In this document: piece after piece, positions 16,997 to 25,962 of the stretch | How the letters are laid out: each line of letters starts with the position of its first letter | How positions within the stretch are numbered: position 1 is the stretch's first letter | Source of the DNA: Thalassomonas actiniarum | GTDB taxonomy: Bacteria > Pseudomonadota > Gammaproteobacteria > Enterobacterales > Alteromonadaceae | Assembly: GCF_000948975.2 (NCBI RefSeq) | Contig: NZ_CP059735.1 | Location: 310,001-374,000, forward strand | Length of the DNA stretch: 64,000 nucleotides | Direction of reading: 5' to 3' | The notes under the pieces: model-generated | Told to the model about the DNA's origin: nothing | Databases searched by the model: none | Seen by the model: the letters and a program-made list of their open reading frames with translations, nothing else | Translations under genes and position numbers: made by a program

Positions 16997-17458
16997 ATGA
17001 TGAAACCGAGTTTATTGCCATTGATATCTGCCGCCATGTTCTCACTTGTATTGTCTGTCGCACCGTCCGCTTTGGCGGCGGAACATTCCCATCACCATGA
17101 AGAATCAACCATGACCTTAGATCAAGGCAAGAAGTGGCCGATTGATGAAAGTTTGCATACCGGGATGGCCGGGATCAAAAAGCTGATGTCGGTCGCTATC
17201 GGTGATATTCATCACCATAAATTTACCGCTGAGAAATACCGGAACCTGGCGGATGAGCTGCAGGGACAGCTGGATTTTATTTTTAAAAACTGCAACTTGC
17301 CTCCTGCTGCCGATGGCCAGTTGCATATTCTGCTTTCCGGCATGCTCCGGGGCGTCGAACAAATGAAGGCTCATGAGAACGCACGCGGCGGAGCAATCAA
17401 GATCATGAAGGCATTACACGCTTATCCTGAGTATTTTGCCGACGGCAACTGGCAATAA
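16997..17458 (+). CDS. His-rich periplasmic protein (DnrO-like), function unknown
   Basis: A 153-residue protein with a signal peptide ending ALAAE. The mature N-terminus starts EHSHHHEE, a likely metal-binding cluster, and a second HHH is in IGDIHHHKF. The rest is helical with one conserved-looking Cys (KNCNLPPAADGQLH). Proteins of this pattern with a GKKWPIDESLHTGM-type segment are sometimes annotated DnrO-like; I do not assign a biochemical role. AAGGA lies six bases before ATG. It sits 80 bp after the norF-like gene, on the same strand, so a link to nitrogen-oxide metabolism is possible. Confidence 0.6.
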   Translation: MMKPSLLPLISAAMFSLVLSVAPSALAAEHSHHHEESTMTLDQGKKWPIDESLHTGMAGIKKLMSVAIGDIHHHKFTAEKYRNLADELQGQLDFIFKNCNLPPAADGQLHILLSGMLRGVEQMKAHENARGGAIKIMKALHAYPEYFADGNWQ

Positions 17459-17585
17459 GCTGTTCTAGCGGAGCTCATGCTTTAGTTGAATTTGTTGACT
17501 GTTTTTTGAGCAAGGTCAAGTTGGTCTTTCCTATACTTGTGGCATTCTATAATTATGATAGTGGTTGCCAAGAGTACAGGATGTT

Positions 17586-19067
17586 ATGGGACGCAATATA
17601 GATCAGCAGGAATATTCACCACAGGATTATTTCATTTTTCAACAGGCGCTCTACCGGCAGCTGGAGCAGCTTAAGGAGCTGATGAAACAGCCGTCTTTTG
17701 GCGACGGGGCGCTCAGCTTGGGGGCCGAGTTGGAAATGTACCTGGTGGACGATGAGGCCCAGGTCAGTTTAAGCAACCAGTTGTTATTAAAAGAACTGGG
17801 CGATCCGCAGTTCCAGCATGAACTTAACCAATATAATCTTGAACTTAACCTGAATGCGGTTCGGCAAAAAGGCAAACCTTTTACTGCGCTGCGACAGGAA
17901 ATCCTCAGTAAAACCGGCTACCTGGAAAAAGTTGCCGCTCGCCACGGCATTAATATTGTACCTGTGGGTATATTGCCCACCCTCAGAGCCGAACATCTCA
18001 ATACTGCTTATATGACGGATGTGCCCCGTTACCATTGCCTGTCCAGACACTTGTATCAACAGCGGGGGGAGAATTTCAGGGTTAATATCAATGGCGAAGA
18101 GCCGGTATCGGTTAACTTTGCCGACATTGGCTCGGAAGGGGCCAATACCTCTTTCCAGGTACATTTAATGACCCCCAAAGACAGTTTTGTCCGCATCTTT
18201 AATGCCGCGCAGCTCACCTCTCCCCTGGTGACCGCCATTGCCGGCAATTCCGGAATTTTCTTGGGCAATCGCTTATGGGATGAAACCCGGATCGCACTGT
18301 TTAAACAGTCTATCGATATTAGATTGGCGGATGCTTTCCAGTGGCAGCAGCCATCCCGGGTGAATTTTGGCCATGGCTGGCTGCGCACCAGTGCCTGGGA
18401 GCTTTTTGCGGAAGCGGTTTCCCTTTATCCCGTGATTTTGCCCTATATGAAGGCTGAAAGCGGCGAGGGAAAAGTGCCGGAGCTGGCGGAATTGTCCATG
18501 CATATGGGCACCATCTGGCCCTGGCACCGGCCGGTATTTTCCAACCAGGGCAATGGTCATATCCGTATCGAGTTTCGGGCGATCCCCGCCGGTCCCACCA
18601 GCTTAGATATGCTGGCCAATGCCGCCTTTGCCATAGGTCTGGCTTGTGGACTGGGGTTAAACGGCGAGATAGATGATTTGATTTCCTTTATCCCGTTTCG
18701 TTTTGCCGAATATAATTTTTACCGGGCGGCGCAGCACGGCCTTGATGCCAGGGTTTTGTGGCCGTTGAATAATCGCTATCACCCGGAAGAAGTCGCCATT
18801 ATCGATGTGATCAGGCAAATGCTGCCGCTGGCGGAAAAAGGTTTGTTGGCACTGGAAATAGCGCCGGATGAAATCAGCTTTTTTATTAATATTATCCGGC
18901 AAAGGCTGGCAGAAAAGGTCACCGGCGCCGTATGGCAAAAAAATACCCTGCGGGCACTGGAGCGGGATTTTGATAAAGATCTTGCCTGCCAGAAACTGGT
19001 GCAATTATATATCGAACATAGCCGAAGTTGTCGTCCGGTAGCAACCTGGGAGCGCATATGGCAATAG
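17586..19067 (+). CDS. Glutamate-cysteine ligase 2 family (GCS2-like carboxylate-amine ligase)
   Basis: A 493-residue protein with the GCS2/YbdK-type fold markers: LGAELEMYLVDD near the N-terminus (acidic metal-site residues), ANTSFQVHL, a TSAWELF segment, and the core GNGHIRIEFRAIPAGPTSLDMLANAAFAIGL. It is longer than E. coli YbdK (~370 residues). The family forms amide bonds with ATP; the substrates here are unknown. The ATG at 17586 (AGGA upstream) is preferred over the TTG at 17565. It overlaps the next gene by 10 bp, implying coupled translation with the desuccinylase-like enzyme. Confidence 0.75.
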   Translation: MGRNIDQQEYSPQDYFIFQQALYRQLEQLKELMKQPSFGDGALSLGAELEMYLVDDEAQVSLSNQLLLKELGDPQFQHELNQYNLELNLNAVRQKGKPFTALRQEILSKTGYLEKVAARHGINIVPVGILPTLRAEHLNTAYMTDVPRYHCLSRHLYQQRGENFRVNINGEEPVSVNFADIGSEGANTSFQVHLMTPKDSFVRIFNAAQLTSPLVTAIAGNSGIFLGNRLWDETRIALFKQSIDIRLADAFQWQQPSRVNFGHGWLRTSAWELFAEAVSLYPVILPYMKAESGEGKVPELAELSMHMGTIWPWHRPVFSNQGNGHIRIEFRAIPAGPTSLDMLANAAFAIGLACGLGLNGEIDDLISFIPFRFAEYNFYRAAQHGLDARVLWPLNNRYHPEEVAIIDVIRQMLPLAEKGLLALEIAPDEISFFINIIRQRLAEKVTGAVWQKNTLRALERDFDKDLACQKLVQLYIEHSRSCRPVATWERIWQ

Positions 19068-20092
19068 TGTTCAACGAAATCGGCTATTTTAAGGATCCTT
19101 CTCCCGGTTCTTTACCGCCGGACTATCAGGAGTTTTTATTATCCCTGGCGGGGCCGACGGTAATTGATATTTCCGGGCAAGATACCAGCCGGTGCCGGGT
19201 GATCACCAGCTTATTACACGGCAACGAGCCATCGGGTTTGATCGCCATCCACCGCTGGCTGACCTCGGCTGATAAGCTGGTGAAACCGATCACCAATATC
19301 CGTTTTATTCTCGGCTCACCCGAAGCCGCCAGCTTGGCTCCGCTGCTCAGCCACAGGTATCTGCCCGGCGGTAAAGATCTTAACCGTTGTTTCGGCAGCG
19401 GGAAAAATAGCGGTTATTACCTCAGGGCCAACTTGATTGCTGACGCTATCAGTCAGGTCTCTCCCGAAATTGTCGTCGATTTACACAATACCTCGGGTTC
19501 GGGACCCGCTTTTGCCGTTTGCCATGGCATCACCGCCAATGTGCTGTCGTTATCGTCATTTTTTTGTGAAACCATTATTTTATCTGCTATTCGCCTCGGG
19601 GCGCTGTTGGAGCAGGATTTCTCCTGTCCTACCATCACGGTGGAATGCGGCGGTTGCAACGACGAGTTTGCCCATGAACTTGCCTATGAAGGTATTTGCC
19701 ATATTTTAGCCTGTGAAACGACCCGCTATTTTCATCAGGAAAGAGAGGTGGAAGTCGTGTATCAACCCCACAGGTTAAGGCTCAGGGAAGATATTAACTT
19801 ATCCTATGGCGGGCAAAATTCAGGTTTTCACGGGGTAACACTCAAAGCCGATATCGAGCAATATAATTTCACCGGCGCCCGCAAGGGAGAGGTGTTGGGC
19901 TGGCTGGATCATAACCGGCTGAATAATTTACAGTTAACGGACGAACACGGGACAGATATTATCGGCGAGTACTTTTGCGTATCCGGGCACCGGTTGCTGT
20001 GCGCGGCCGATATGCGGATTTTTATGGCTACCACCATCAAAGATATCGCCATTAACGACTGTTTGTTTTATGTGATTAAAACCGGACACTAG
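19058..20092 (+). CDS. Succinylglutamate desuccinylase/aspartoacylase family zinc hydrolase
   Basis: A 344-residue protein beginning MAIVFNEIGY, with GGGAG-like Shine-Dalgarno (GGGAG at 19048). Family zinc ligands are visible: H and E in LLHGNEPSG (about residue 55) and a second His in IVVDLHNTSG (about 145). TITVECGG further on carries the likely catalytic Glu. The family removes acyl groups from amino acids. Pairing in one operon with a GCS2-type ligase suggests that one makes and the other cleaves a related amide, or that both act on one pathway (inference). Confidence 0.75.
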   Translation: MAIVFNEIGYFKDPSPGSLPPDYQEFLLSLAGPTVIDISGQDTSRCRVITSLLHGNEPSGLIAIHRWLTSADKLVKPITNIRFILGSPEAASLAPLLSHRYLPGGKDLNRCFGSGKNSGYYLRANLIADAISQVSPEIVVDLHNTSGSGPAFAVCHGITANVLSLSSFFCETIILSAIRLGALLEQDFSCPTITVECGGCNDEFAHELAYEGICHILACETTRYFHQEREVEVVYQPHRLRLREDINLSYGGQNSGFHGVTLKADIEQYNFTGARKGEVLGWLDHNRLNNLQLTDEHGTDIIGEYFCVSGHRLLCAADMRIFMATTIKDIAINDCLFYVIKTGH

Positions 20093-20120
20093 CCAACAGG
20101 TTTTTCGGTAGTTGGCCAGT
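20088..20120. terminator. Hairpin between convergent genes
   Basis: GCCAAC (20092-20097) pairs with GTTGGC (20111-20116), extended by ACT/AGT with one mismatch, around a 13-nt loop. It includes the stop codon of the desuccinylase-like gene. A short T-containing run follows on the plus strand. The minus-strand sugar porter ends at 20137. Confidence 0.4.
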
Positions 20121-20136
20121 GTCTTTAATAGAGCAA

Positions 20137-21576
20137 TTACATGGCTTCCAGAGATTTCCCCCGGGTTTCTTTGATATATTTCACCACAAAGAAGATGCTG
20201 ATAAAGGCGGAAAGGGCATATACACCATAGGCGCCCGATAAGCCGACATTACCCAGTAAAATCGGGAAGGTCATGGTAATGGCGAAGTTGGCCAGCCACT
20301 GGGCGCCCGCCGCCACCGCCAGTGCCGCGCCGCGGATACGGTTGTTAAAAATTTCCCCCAATAATACCCATACTACGGGCCCCCAGCTCAAGCCGAAAAA
20401 CACCACAAACAAATTGGCCATGATTAAGGCCAGGATTCCCATGTCTTCGCTTAAGGCAAGTTTCCCCGCCTGGTCAAAACCGCTGGTAGCAAAGATATAG
20501 GTCAGCGCCGCCAGGCTGATGAACATGCCCAGGCTGCCGATGAGCAACAAGGGTTTGCGGCCGAGTTTGTCGATCAGGGCAATGGCAATAAAGGTGGAGA
20601 TGATATTGGTGGTACCGGTCAGAACATTGATAAACAGGGACTGGGATTCGTCAAAGCCCGCCGCCTGCCAAAGCTCGGCGCCGTAATAAAAGACCACATT
20701 GATACCGACAAATTGCTGAAATACCGATAAGGCTATCCCCACCCAGATAATGGGGTGAATTTTTTTCTGCCCTTCAAGGAAGAGATCTTTTAATCCGGGT
20801 TTATGATCGCCGTGCAGGGATTGTTTTACCTGGTCGACTTGTCTGTTTTCAGCGCCTTTGCTGATGCGTTTAAATATGCTTCTGGCTTGTTCGGTTTTTC
20901 CTTGGGCCACTAAATAGCGGGGGGACTCGGGAATAAAAATAATACCGGTTAAAAACAGCAAAGAGGGGATAAGCTCTACCCAGAACATCCAGCGCCAGGC
21001 GGGCAGTTCCAGCAGAAAATTTGCTTCGGCGCCGCCGGCGGTGACGGCAATCAGGTAGTTGCTTAAAAAGGCAACAAACAAACCTAATACGATTGCCAGT
21101 TGCTGCAGGGTTGCCAGGCGTCCGCGTAAAGCCGGCGGGGCAACTTCGGCAATATAGGCGGGTGCCAGCACAGAAGCGGCGCCTATACCCAGGCCGCCAA
21201 GCAGGCGGTAAAAGATAAATTCTGCGGAAGAGGCAGAGATGCCGGAGCCGAAGGCGCTGACGGCAAAGATGATGGCAGTGATTATCATCACGGGTTTGCG
21301 GCCAAAGCGGTCTGACAGCGGTCCTGCCATCAGGGCGCCGATGGCGCAGCCTAAGAGCATGGAGGCAACATTAAAACCTGTGGTGACGTCATTGGAATTA
21401 AAGGCATTGCCTAAGGCGGTGACCGTGCCGTTGATCACACCCGAGTCGAAACCAAAGAGAAAGCCGCCGATTGCCGCCACCGAAGAAATAAATAAGACAT
21501 ATAAAACCGAGCTTGGATTTTCTTCAGTTACCGGCAAGGTGCTGGCGGTATTATCAGAAGAGACTTGCGTGGTCAT
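20137..21576 (-). CDS. Sugar porter family MFS transporter (proton-coupled sugar uptake)
   Basis: A 479-residue protein with twelve hydrophobic helices and the sugar-porter signatures. DRFGRKP lies after helix 2, PESPRYL precedes the central loop, QQFVGINVVFYYG is in helix 7, and DKLGRKPLLLIG follows. It ends KETRGKSLE, the typical terminal PET/ETKG-like motif. It belongs to the XylE/GalP/GLUT group of inner-membrane symporters; the specific sugar cannot be told from sequence. It appears monocistronic. Confidence 0.9.
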   Translation of the reverse strand: MTTQVSSDNTASTLPVTEENPSSVLYVLFISSVAAIGGFLFGFDSGVINGTVTALGNAFNSNDVTTGFNVASMLLGCAIGALMAGPLSDRFGRKPVMIITAIIFAVSAFGSGISASSAEFIFYRLLGGLGIGAASVLAPAYIAEVAPPALRGRLATLQQLAIVLGLFVAFLSNYLIAVTAGGAEANFLLELPAWRWMFWVELIPSLLFLTGIIFIPESPRYLVAQGKTEQARSIFKRISKGAENRQVDQVKQSLHGDHKPGLKDLFLEGQKKIHPIIWVGIALSVFQQFVGINVVFYYGAELWQAAGFDESQSLFINVLTGTTNIISTFIAIALIDKLGRKPLLLIGSLGMFISLAALTYIFATSGFDQAGKLALSEDMGILALIMANLFVVFFGLSWGPVVWVLLGEIFNNRIRGAALAVAAGAQWLANFAITMTFPILLGNVGLSGAYGVYALSAFISIFFVVKYIKETRGKSLEAM

Positions 21577-21732
21577 TAAGCTATTCCATGTTGTTATTTT
21601 TTGCCCAATGACTATACACCATAAAAAGACAAAAGCGGGGAAAAAACCGGTGAATAGGTATGCATCGGTTTTTTACAGGGAATTAGTACGGAAGTGGCTT
21701 TTACTTGTGTGCTTGCCGGGGTTTCCTTTGCT

Positions 21733-22242
21733 TTAGTCGGGCGAAATGATCTCAAACATATTGCCTTCGGGGTCAACGACCAATAATAAGCCTGCCGCCA
21801 GGTTAGTATCCTGAAATATTCTCGGTGCTTTGATGCCGTGTTGTTGCAGGCAGGTTTGCAGCTGAGGTAACTTGGCCCGGGTAAAAAAGCCGAACTTCAT
21901 TATACCGGGCTTATCCGGTATTTTTTCTGCGGCTTCGGTGAGTGCTTTTTTGTTAAACACCTCGACCACGAAATGTCCCCGTTTCATTAATATTCCTTTG
22001 GTATTGCCGTCGGGAAAAGTAAAAGTTTTGACCGTCTCCAGTTGGAACACTTGTTGGTACCAGGCGGCCAGCTCACTGTCAAAGCCGCTATCAAAAGCGA
22101 TAAAACTTTCCGGCAAGGAAATATCGTCAAAACAGCCGGTGTTTTTCCCCGCCTTACCGGCAGAGTGGGCTGCTGCCTGGCTCAGGGCTGAAAAGCCGAA
22201 TAAAGCCGACAGGATAAGAGGTTTTAGCTTAACCTTTTTCAT
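21733..22242 (-). CDS. Secreted VOC (glyoxalase-fold) protein
   Basis: A 169-residue protein with an unusual N-terminal signal peptide (LKPLILSALFGFSALSQAAAHS) before a VOC fold: SFIAFDSGFDSELAAWYQQVFQLETVKTF.., GILMKRGHFVVEVF.., and VDPEGNMFEIISPD at the end. VOC proteins are usually cytoplasmic metal enzymes or binding proteins, so export is noteworthy. It is 11 bp after the NTF2-like gene and in the same operon. Confidence 0.75.
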   Translation of the reverse strand: MKKVKLKPLILSALFGFSALSQAAAHSAGKAGKNTGCFDDISLPESFIAFDSGFDSELAAWYQQVFQLETVKTFTFPDGNTKGILMKRGHFVVEVFNKKALTEAAEKIPDKPGIMKFGFFTRAKLPQLQTCLQQHGIKAPRIFQDTNLAAGLLLVVDPEGNMFEIISPD

Positions 22243-22253
22243 GGTGTGTCCCG

Positions 22254-22724
22254 TTATTGATGCTTGCTGATATCATGGTATTGCCATAAGACATTGAGGA
22301 TTTTCCATTGCCCCTGAGCTGTTTTTACCAGGTGCATATAGTCAATCCAGTCATCGGCGCTGAGTTTCACCGAAGCAACACGCTGATCGATATCGAGTAT
22401 CGTTATTTCCACCCTGGGGTTTTCCGGAAACTTATCTCCGCTCTTGTTATAGCTTTCGGCGACTTTTAACATGGTCTCCCGGCTGGTTTCCATGATAAAT
22501 TCCTGCTGCTTGCCTTTACCCCAGTAGGTTCTTTTAGCGAGTACCGGATGCAGGGCCCCCGCCATTAATTCTTTTGAGCTGATATGCTGTGAAACGATAT
22601 AACTTCGGGCTGCCTCTGTTATTGCCTGCTTGTCAGTCAGCATAAGCTCTTTATCCGGCAGGGGAGTTGCCGCCAGGGCAAAGGAGGCCATGATAAAAAG
22701 TCCGGCGCTATATATAAATTTCAT
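22254..22724 (-). CDS. Secreted NTF2-like (lumazine-binding-type) protein
   Basis: A 156-residue protein with a signal peptide (KFIYSAGLFIMASFALAAT). The mature region has the SnoaL/NTF2-like pattern: a long N-terminal helix (DKQAITEAARSYIVSQHISS), AGALHPVLAKRTYWG, and paired strands ending WIDYMHLVKTAQGQWKILNVLWQY. It is first gene of a two-gene operon with the secreted VOC protein. The role is unknown; such folds bind small ligands. Confidence 0.75.
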   Translation of the reverse strand: MKFIYSAGLFIMASFALAATPLPDKELMLTDKQAITEAARSYIVSQHISSKELMAGALHPVLAKRTYWGKGKQQEFIMETSRETMLKVAESYNKSGDKFPENPRVEITILDIDQRVASVKLSADDWIDYMHLVKTAQGQWKILNVLWQYHDISKHQ

Positions 22725-22966
22725 CTTGTTTCCTTAATCATTATTGATTTTTTAATTGAGCTGTTGGCAAAATTTCGCGCTCCGGGATTGTTTTAGGAAG
22801 AGAGCGCGCCTGGTTTAAAAATATGCCGATATTTAATCACCTTTTGTGCTGAATTTTTCTGAAGGTTTTCTGAAATAACCTTTCTAAAGCTGATTTTCAT
22901 TGACTTAAAGCTGAAAAAGGTTATGTTCAGCTTTTATCTTATTTGCCCGCTTTATGTTGAACTTTG

Positions 22967-24985
22967 ATGTCTGCTGCCGTTAAAAAATACCGCTTTTTAC
23001 ACTGGGAATTTGATTGTCTGCAGGACAGTCTCAGGCATATTGACGAGCAGGCGAGTCAGAAGCTCGAACCCCAGGTAGCGGCACTATTGCTGCTGCTGAT
23101 CGAGAACCGGGAAAAGGTTTTGTCCAAAGAGGAATTGAGCCGGGCCTTATGGCCGGATACGGTTGTGGAAGAAAACAGTGTCTATCAGCTGCTGACCAAA
23201 TTACGTAAAGTGCTCAGGGATCCGCCGAAGCAGGCACAGATCATTAAAACCTTCCCGAAAAAAGGTTATCGCCTTATTTGCGAGGTAAAGAGTTGTGAGG
23301 TAGAAAGGTTCGAGGTAGAGGAAGGTGAGGCGACAAGCTACGAAGAAAAAAATGTTCAGGAGCCTGTTAGATCAAAGCAGGAAAAGCGCCTTCGCTTGAC
23401 CTTGATCACGGTTTTTTTCCTGTTATCGGGCTTTACCGCTATCGCCTATTTCTCCACTCAATCACCGCAAGAAATGCCTGTCAGTTACGCCTCGGTAGAG
23501 CTGACTACTGCTCTCGGGCTGGAGAGCTGGCCTTCCCCTAATCCCTCTGATGGGAGTATCGTTTATATCAAAGATGCCCATCAGCTGTGGCGTAAAAGAA
23601 AAAATACCGATGCACAGCTGATATTCGAAAGCCCGGACCGGCTGTTCTACCCGGCCTGGTCAATAAAAGGGGACAGCATAGCCTTGTGGCAGTTAAAAGA
23701 TAGCAGCTGTTTATTAACTGTTAAGGATGAACAGGGCAATGACATCACCCGCGCTCCCCTGGTGGAGTGTGACTATGTCGGGCGCTTGCTCTGGCTTGAT
23801 GACAAGCGCTTGGTTGCGCTTTATCGAACGGCCGGGGTGTACCGGGCATTTCAGTATGATGTGTCCGGGCAGGTTTTTACCGAAATACCGCTGGAACTTG
23901 ATAAGGGAGAGCGGTTGAAAACCGCCGTGAAAGCCTGGCAGGACAAGGTTTTTTATATCACCATAGACGCCAACTATCACAGCCGTTTAATCGATAAATC
24001 CGGCACGGCTTATTTAAGCTGGGATTACCCGTTGAAGTTTGCCGCTTTCGACAGGAAAAACCAGAAATTATTGATTAATGATAAATCCAAACACCAGGGG
24101 TTGAGTAGTGTCACGCTTGATGGCCATCAGCAAAATATTGCCGAAACCGCCCGGGGCATTTTTTCTGCCATCGCCGCCGATCACCGGGGGAACCTGTATG
24201 CGACAGTGGAGAACTGGCAGGTCAATATCCGGGATAAAGATAACCTGCCGGTCTTTTCCAGCACCAGCCTGGATTATCTGCCGGTGAGTAATGCCCTGGG
24301 GGAAACCGCCTTTATGTCTCGCCGTGGCGGTTTTTGTCAGATTTACCTGCATGAAGACGGTAAAGTAAAGCAGCTATCACAATTTACTAATTATGATACG
24401 GTAAAGTTTGTCCGCTGGAGCCCGGATTTAAGCCTGATTTTAACCAACCGCGATGACAGTGCCTATGTTTATAACCGTAACGGCCTGGTGAACAGTTTTG
24501 ACCTGGTGACCCCTCATTTACCCGTCAGTTTCGGCTGGCTCAGCAAAGATAAAATTTTTAGTTTTGACGGCGACTACCTCAGGTATTATCAGTTATCGGG
24601 GCAAAAAGTTGCTGAATTTCAAATTGATGCTGACAATTTATTTTACCAGGCGGGTCAACAAAGGTGGTGGCTGTTTAAGAACAATCGCTTATATTCGGTT
24701 GACGGCGAGTTATTAAATGCGGCGCAATTGACCGGGCAGGTGTCACTGAGCGGGCAGCAAGGCAGTAAAATTTCCGATATCCGCATGGTGGGCGACCGCA
24801 TGTACTGGAAAAGCCGTTATGACCACCAGGATTTTATCTGGCAATATCACCCTAATGATTTAACACCTAAGCTGATCAAGCGTGGCAGGTTTATCTGGAA
24901 TTATGATGTTAATGCCAGTTTCGAGTTATCGATTGCGGTAAAAGAGCATATCGAAGGCAATATCCGCTTTTATAAAAGTCCATAA
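22967..24985 (+). CDS. Membrane-anchored winged-helix regulator with propeller sensor (second copy)
   Basis: A 672-residue protein beginning MSAAVKKYRF. Residues ~5-105 are an OmpR-type winged helix (KLEPQVAALLLLLIEN, ALWPDTVVEENSVYQLLTKLRKVL, IKTFPKKGYRLICEV). A charged linker leads to one transmembrane helix near 140-160 (LTLITVFFLLSGFTAIAYF). The periplasmic ~500 residues are propeller-type strands with many Trp. The ATG is preferred to an adjacent TTG; the Shine-Dalgarno is weak. It is divergent from the NTF2/VOC secreted-protein operon, which is its likely target (inference). Confidence 0.8.
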   Translation: MSAAVKKYRFLHWEFDCLQDSLRHIDEQASQKLEPQVAALLLLLIENREKVLSKEELSRALWPDTVVEENSVYQLLTKLRKVLRDPPKQAQIIKTFPKKGYRLICEVKSCEVERFEVEEGEATSYEEKNVQEPVRSKQEKRLRLTLITVFFLLSGFTAIAYFSTQSPQEMPVSYASVELTTALGLESWPSPNPSDGSIVYIKDAHQLWRKRKNTDAQLIFESPDRLFYPAWSIKGDSIALWQLKDSSCLLTVKDEQGNDITRAPLVECDYVGRLLWLDDKRLVALYRTAGVYRAFQYDVSGQVFTEIPLELDKGERLKTAVKAWQDKVFYITIDANYHSRLIDKSGTAYLSWDYPLKFAAFDRKNQKLLINDKSKHQGLSSVTLDGHQQNIAETARGIFSAIAADHRGNLYATVENWQVNIRDKDNLPVFSSTSLDYLPVSNALGETAFMSRRGGFCQIYLHEDGKVKQLSQFTNYDTVKFVRWSPDLSLILTNRDDSAYVYNRNGLVNSFDLVTPHLPVSFGWLSKDKIFSFDGDYLRYYQLSGQKVAEFQIDADNLFYQAGQQRWWLFKNNRLYSVDGELLNAAQLTGQVSLSGQQGSKISDIRMVGDRMYWKSRYDHQDFIWQYHPNDLTPKLIKRGRFIWNYDVNASFELSIAVKEHIEGNIRFYKSP

Positions 24986-25115
24986 TATTGCCTCGGTGAA
25001 ATGCCGTGTAATTGACAAAAACCTTGTTATTCTATTTAATTGCTAACACTTTGAAGTTAATTGAAATATTGCTTTAAGGTGTTGTCCATTTATTTTTAAA
25101 AAGGTGATGTTCTGG

Positions 25116-25340
25116 ATGTCTAATTACGACGAATTTAAAGTTATACATATAGTTGAAGGCGGCTGCGGTACCTTATTGTTAGGAGCCAGCGGACTTCCGA
25201 TCAAAAAAATAGAATCAACCTTAAATGAAGAAGCTGCCGACGGTTGGCAGGTAGTATTTCAGGTTATCGAGAAAAAACGCTTTTTGCTGTTCTGGACCCG
25301 GGAAGCCTTGCTGGTCACTTTAGGCCGTAAACTTGGTTAA
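25116..25340 (+). CDS. DUF4177 domain protein
   Basis: A 74-residue protein (MSNYDEFKVIHIVEGGCGTLLLG..). Its shape, with an initial strand, a helix KKIESTLNEEAADGWQVVFQV and terminal strands, matches the DUF4177 family. The ATG at 25116 is chosen because AGGTGAT lies seven bases upstream; GTG/ATG codons at 25104/25107 overlap that site. The stop overlaps the TTG start of the yidD-like gene. Function unknown. Confidence 0.65.
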   Translation: MSNYDEFKVIHIVEGGCGTLLLGASGLPIKKIESTLNEEAADGWQVVFQVIEKKRFLLFWTREALLVTLGRKLG

Positions 25341-25557
25341 AGGCCTGGCTTTAGCTGCCATCCGAAAATATCAGCGCGGTGGCGGCTCTCTCAAATATTT
25401 TAATCTTGAATGTAATTTTGAACCTTCATGCTCAGAATACACCTATCAGGCGATCGACAAATATGGCCTGGTTAAGGGAGTAAAGCTGGGTTGGAACAGA
25501 ATTACCCGATGTAACGATCCCGATTGCGTTAAAAAGCACCAGGATCCTTTGTTGTAA
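25333..25557 (+). CDS. yidD: YidD-like membrane protein insertion efficiency factor
   Basis: A 74-residue protein with the YidD/haemolytic-domain pattern: ALAAIRKYQRGGG.., then C-x-F-x-P-S-C-S-E-Y-T, AIDKYGLVKGVKLGWNRITRCN and a C-terminal DPL. YidD assists membrane protein insertion by YidC. The start is TTG overlapping the previous stop by 8 bp, indicating translational coupling. Unlike classical yidD it is not between rnpA and yidC, so it is probably a second, paralogous copy. Confidence 0.75.
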   Translation: MVKGLALAAIRKYQRGGGSLKYFNLECNFEPSCSEYTYQAIDKYGLVKGVKLGWNRITRCNDPDCVKKHQDPLL

Positions 25558-25581
25558 ATCGACAGTTATAAAGAGGTGATT

Positions 25582-25962
25582 ATGAATATGGATGAACTCA
25601 AGCAAGAAGAGGACGCCCTCAGAGAAAGGGTCACAGCATTACCGGCAGAAAAACGCAAAGCCTATTACGCCCTGGAAAAAAAACGTATCAAAGATCCCGA
25701 CAACTATGCGGTATTGAATTACTTTTTTGTTGCCGGTTTGCATCATTTCTACCTGGGGAAAACCCTGTTTGGTTTTTTAAACCTGCTCGGTATGCTTATC
25801 GGCCTGCTTTTCATCGAGACTTTCGGAATCTTCATTTTTTTAGCGATTATCGTCATCGAATTGCCGCAATTATTTAGAAGCCAGCGCATTGTCTACCAGT
25901 ACAACAATAATGTTATGAGGCAAACACTCGAAGATGTCGAATCCAAGCCCCTGGCCAGTTAA
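25582..25962 (+). CDS. TM2-domain membrane protein
   Basis: A 126-residue protein. A charged helical N-terminus of ~45 residues is followed by a TM2 domain: VLNYFFVAGLHHFYLGKTLFGFLNLLGMLIGLLFIE, then a second helix ending ELPQLFRSQRIV. TM2 domains are two-helix membrane modules with a central FYLG motif. AGAGG lies five bases before ATG 25582. The 3' end overlaps the M48 peptidase gene by 29 bp. Confidence 0.75.
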   Translation: MNMDELKQEEDALRERVTALPAEKRKAYYALEKKRIKDPDNYAVLNYFFVAGLHHFYLGKTLFGFLNLLGMLIGLLFIETFGIFIFLAIIVIELPQLFRSQRIVYQYNNNVMRQTLEDVESKPLAS

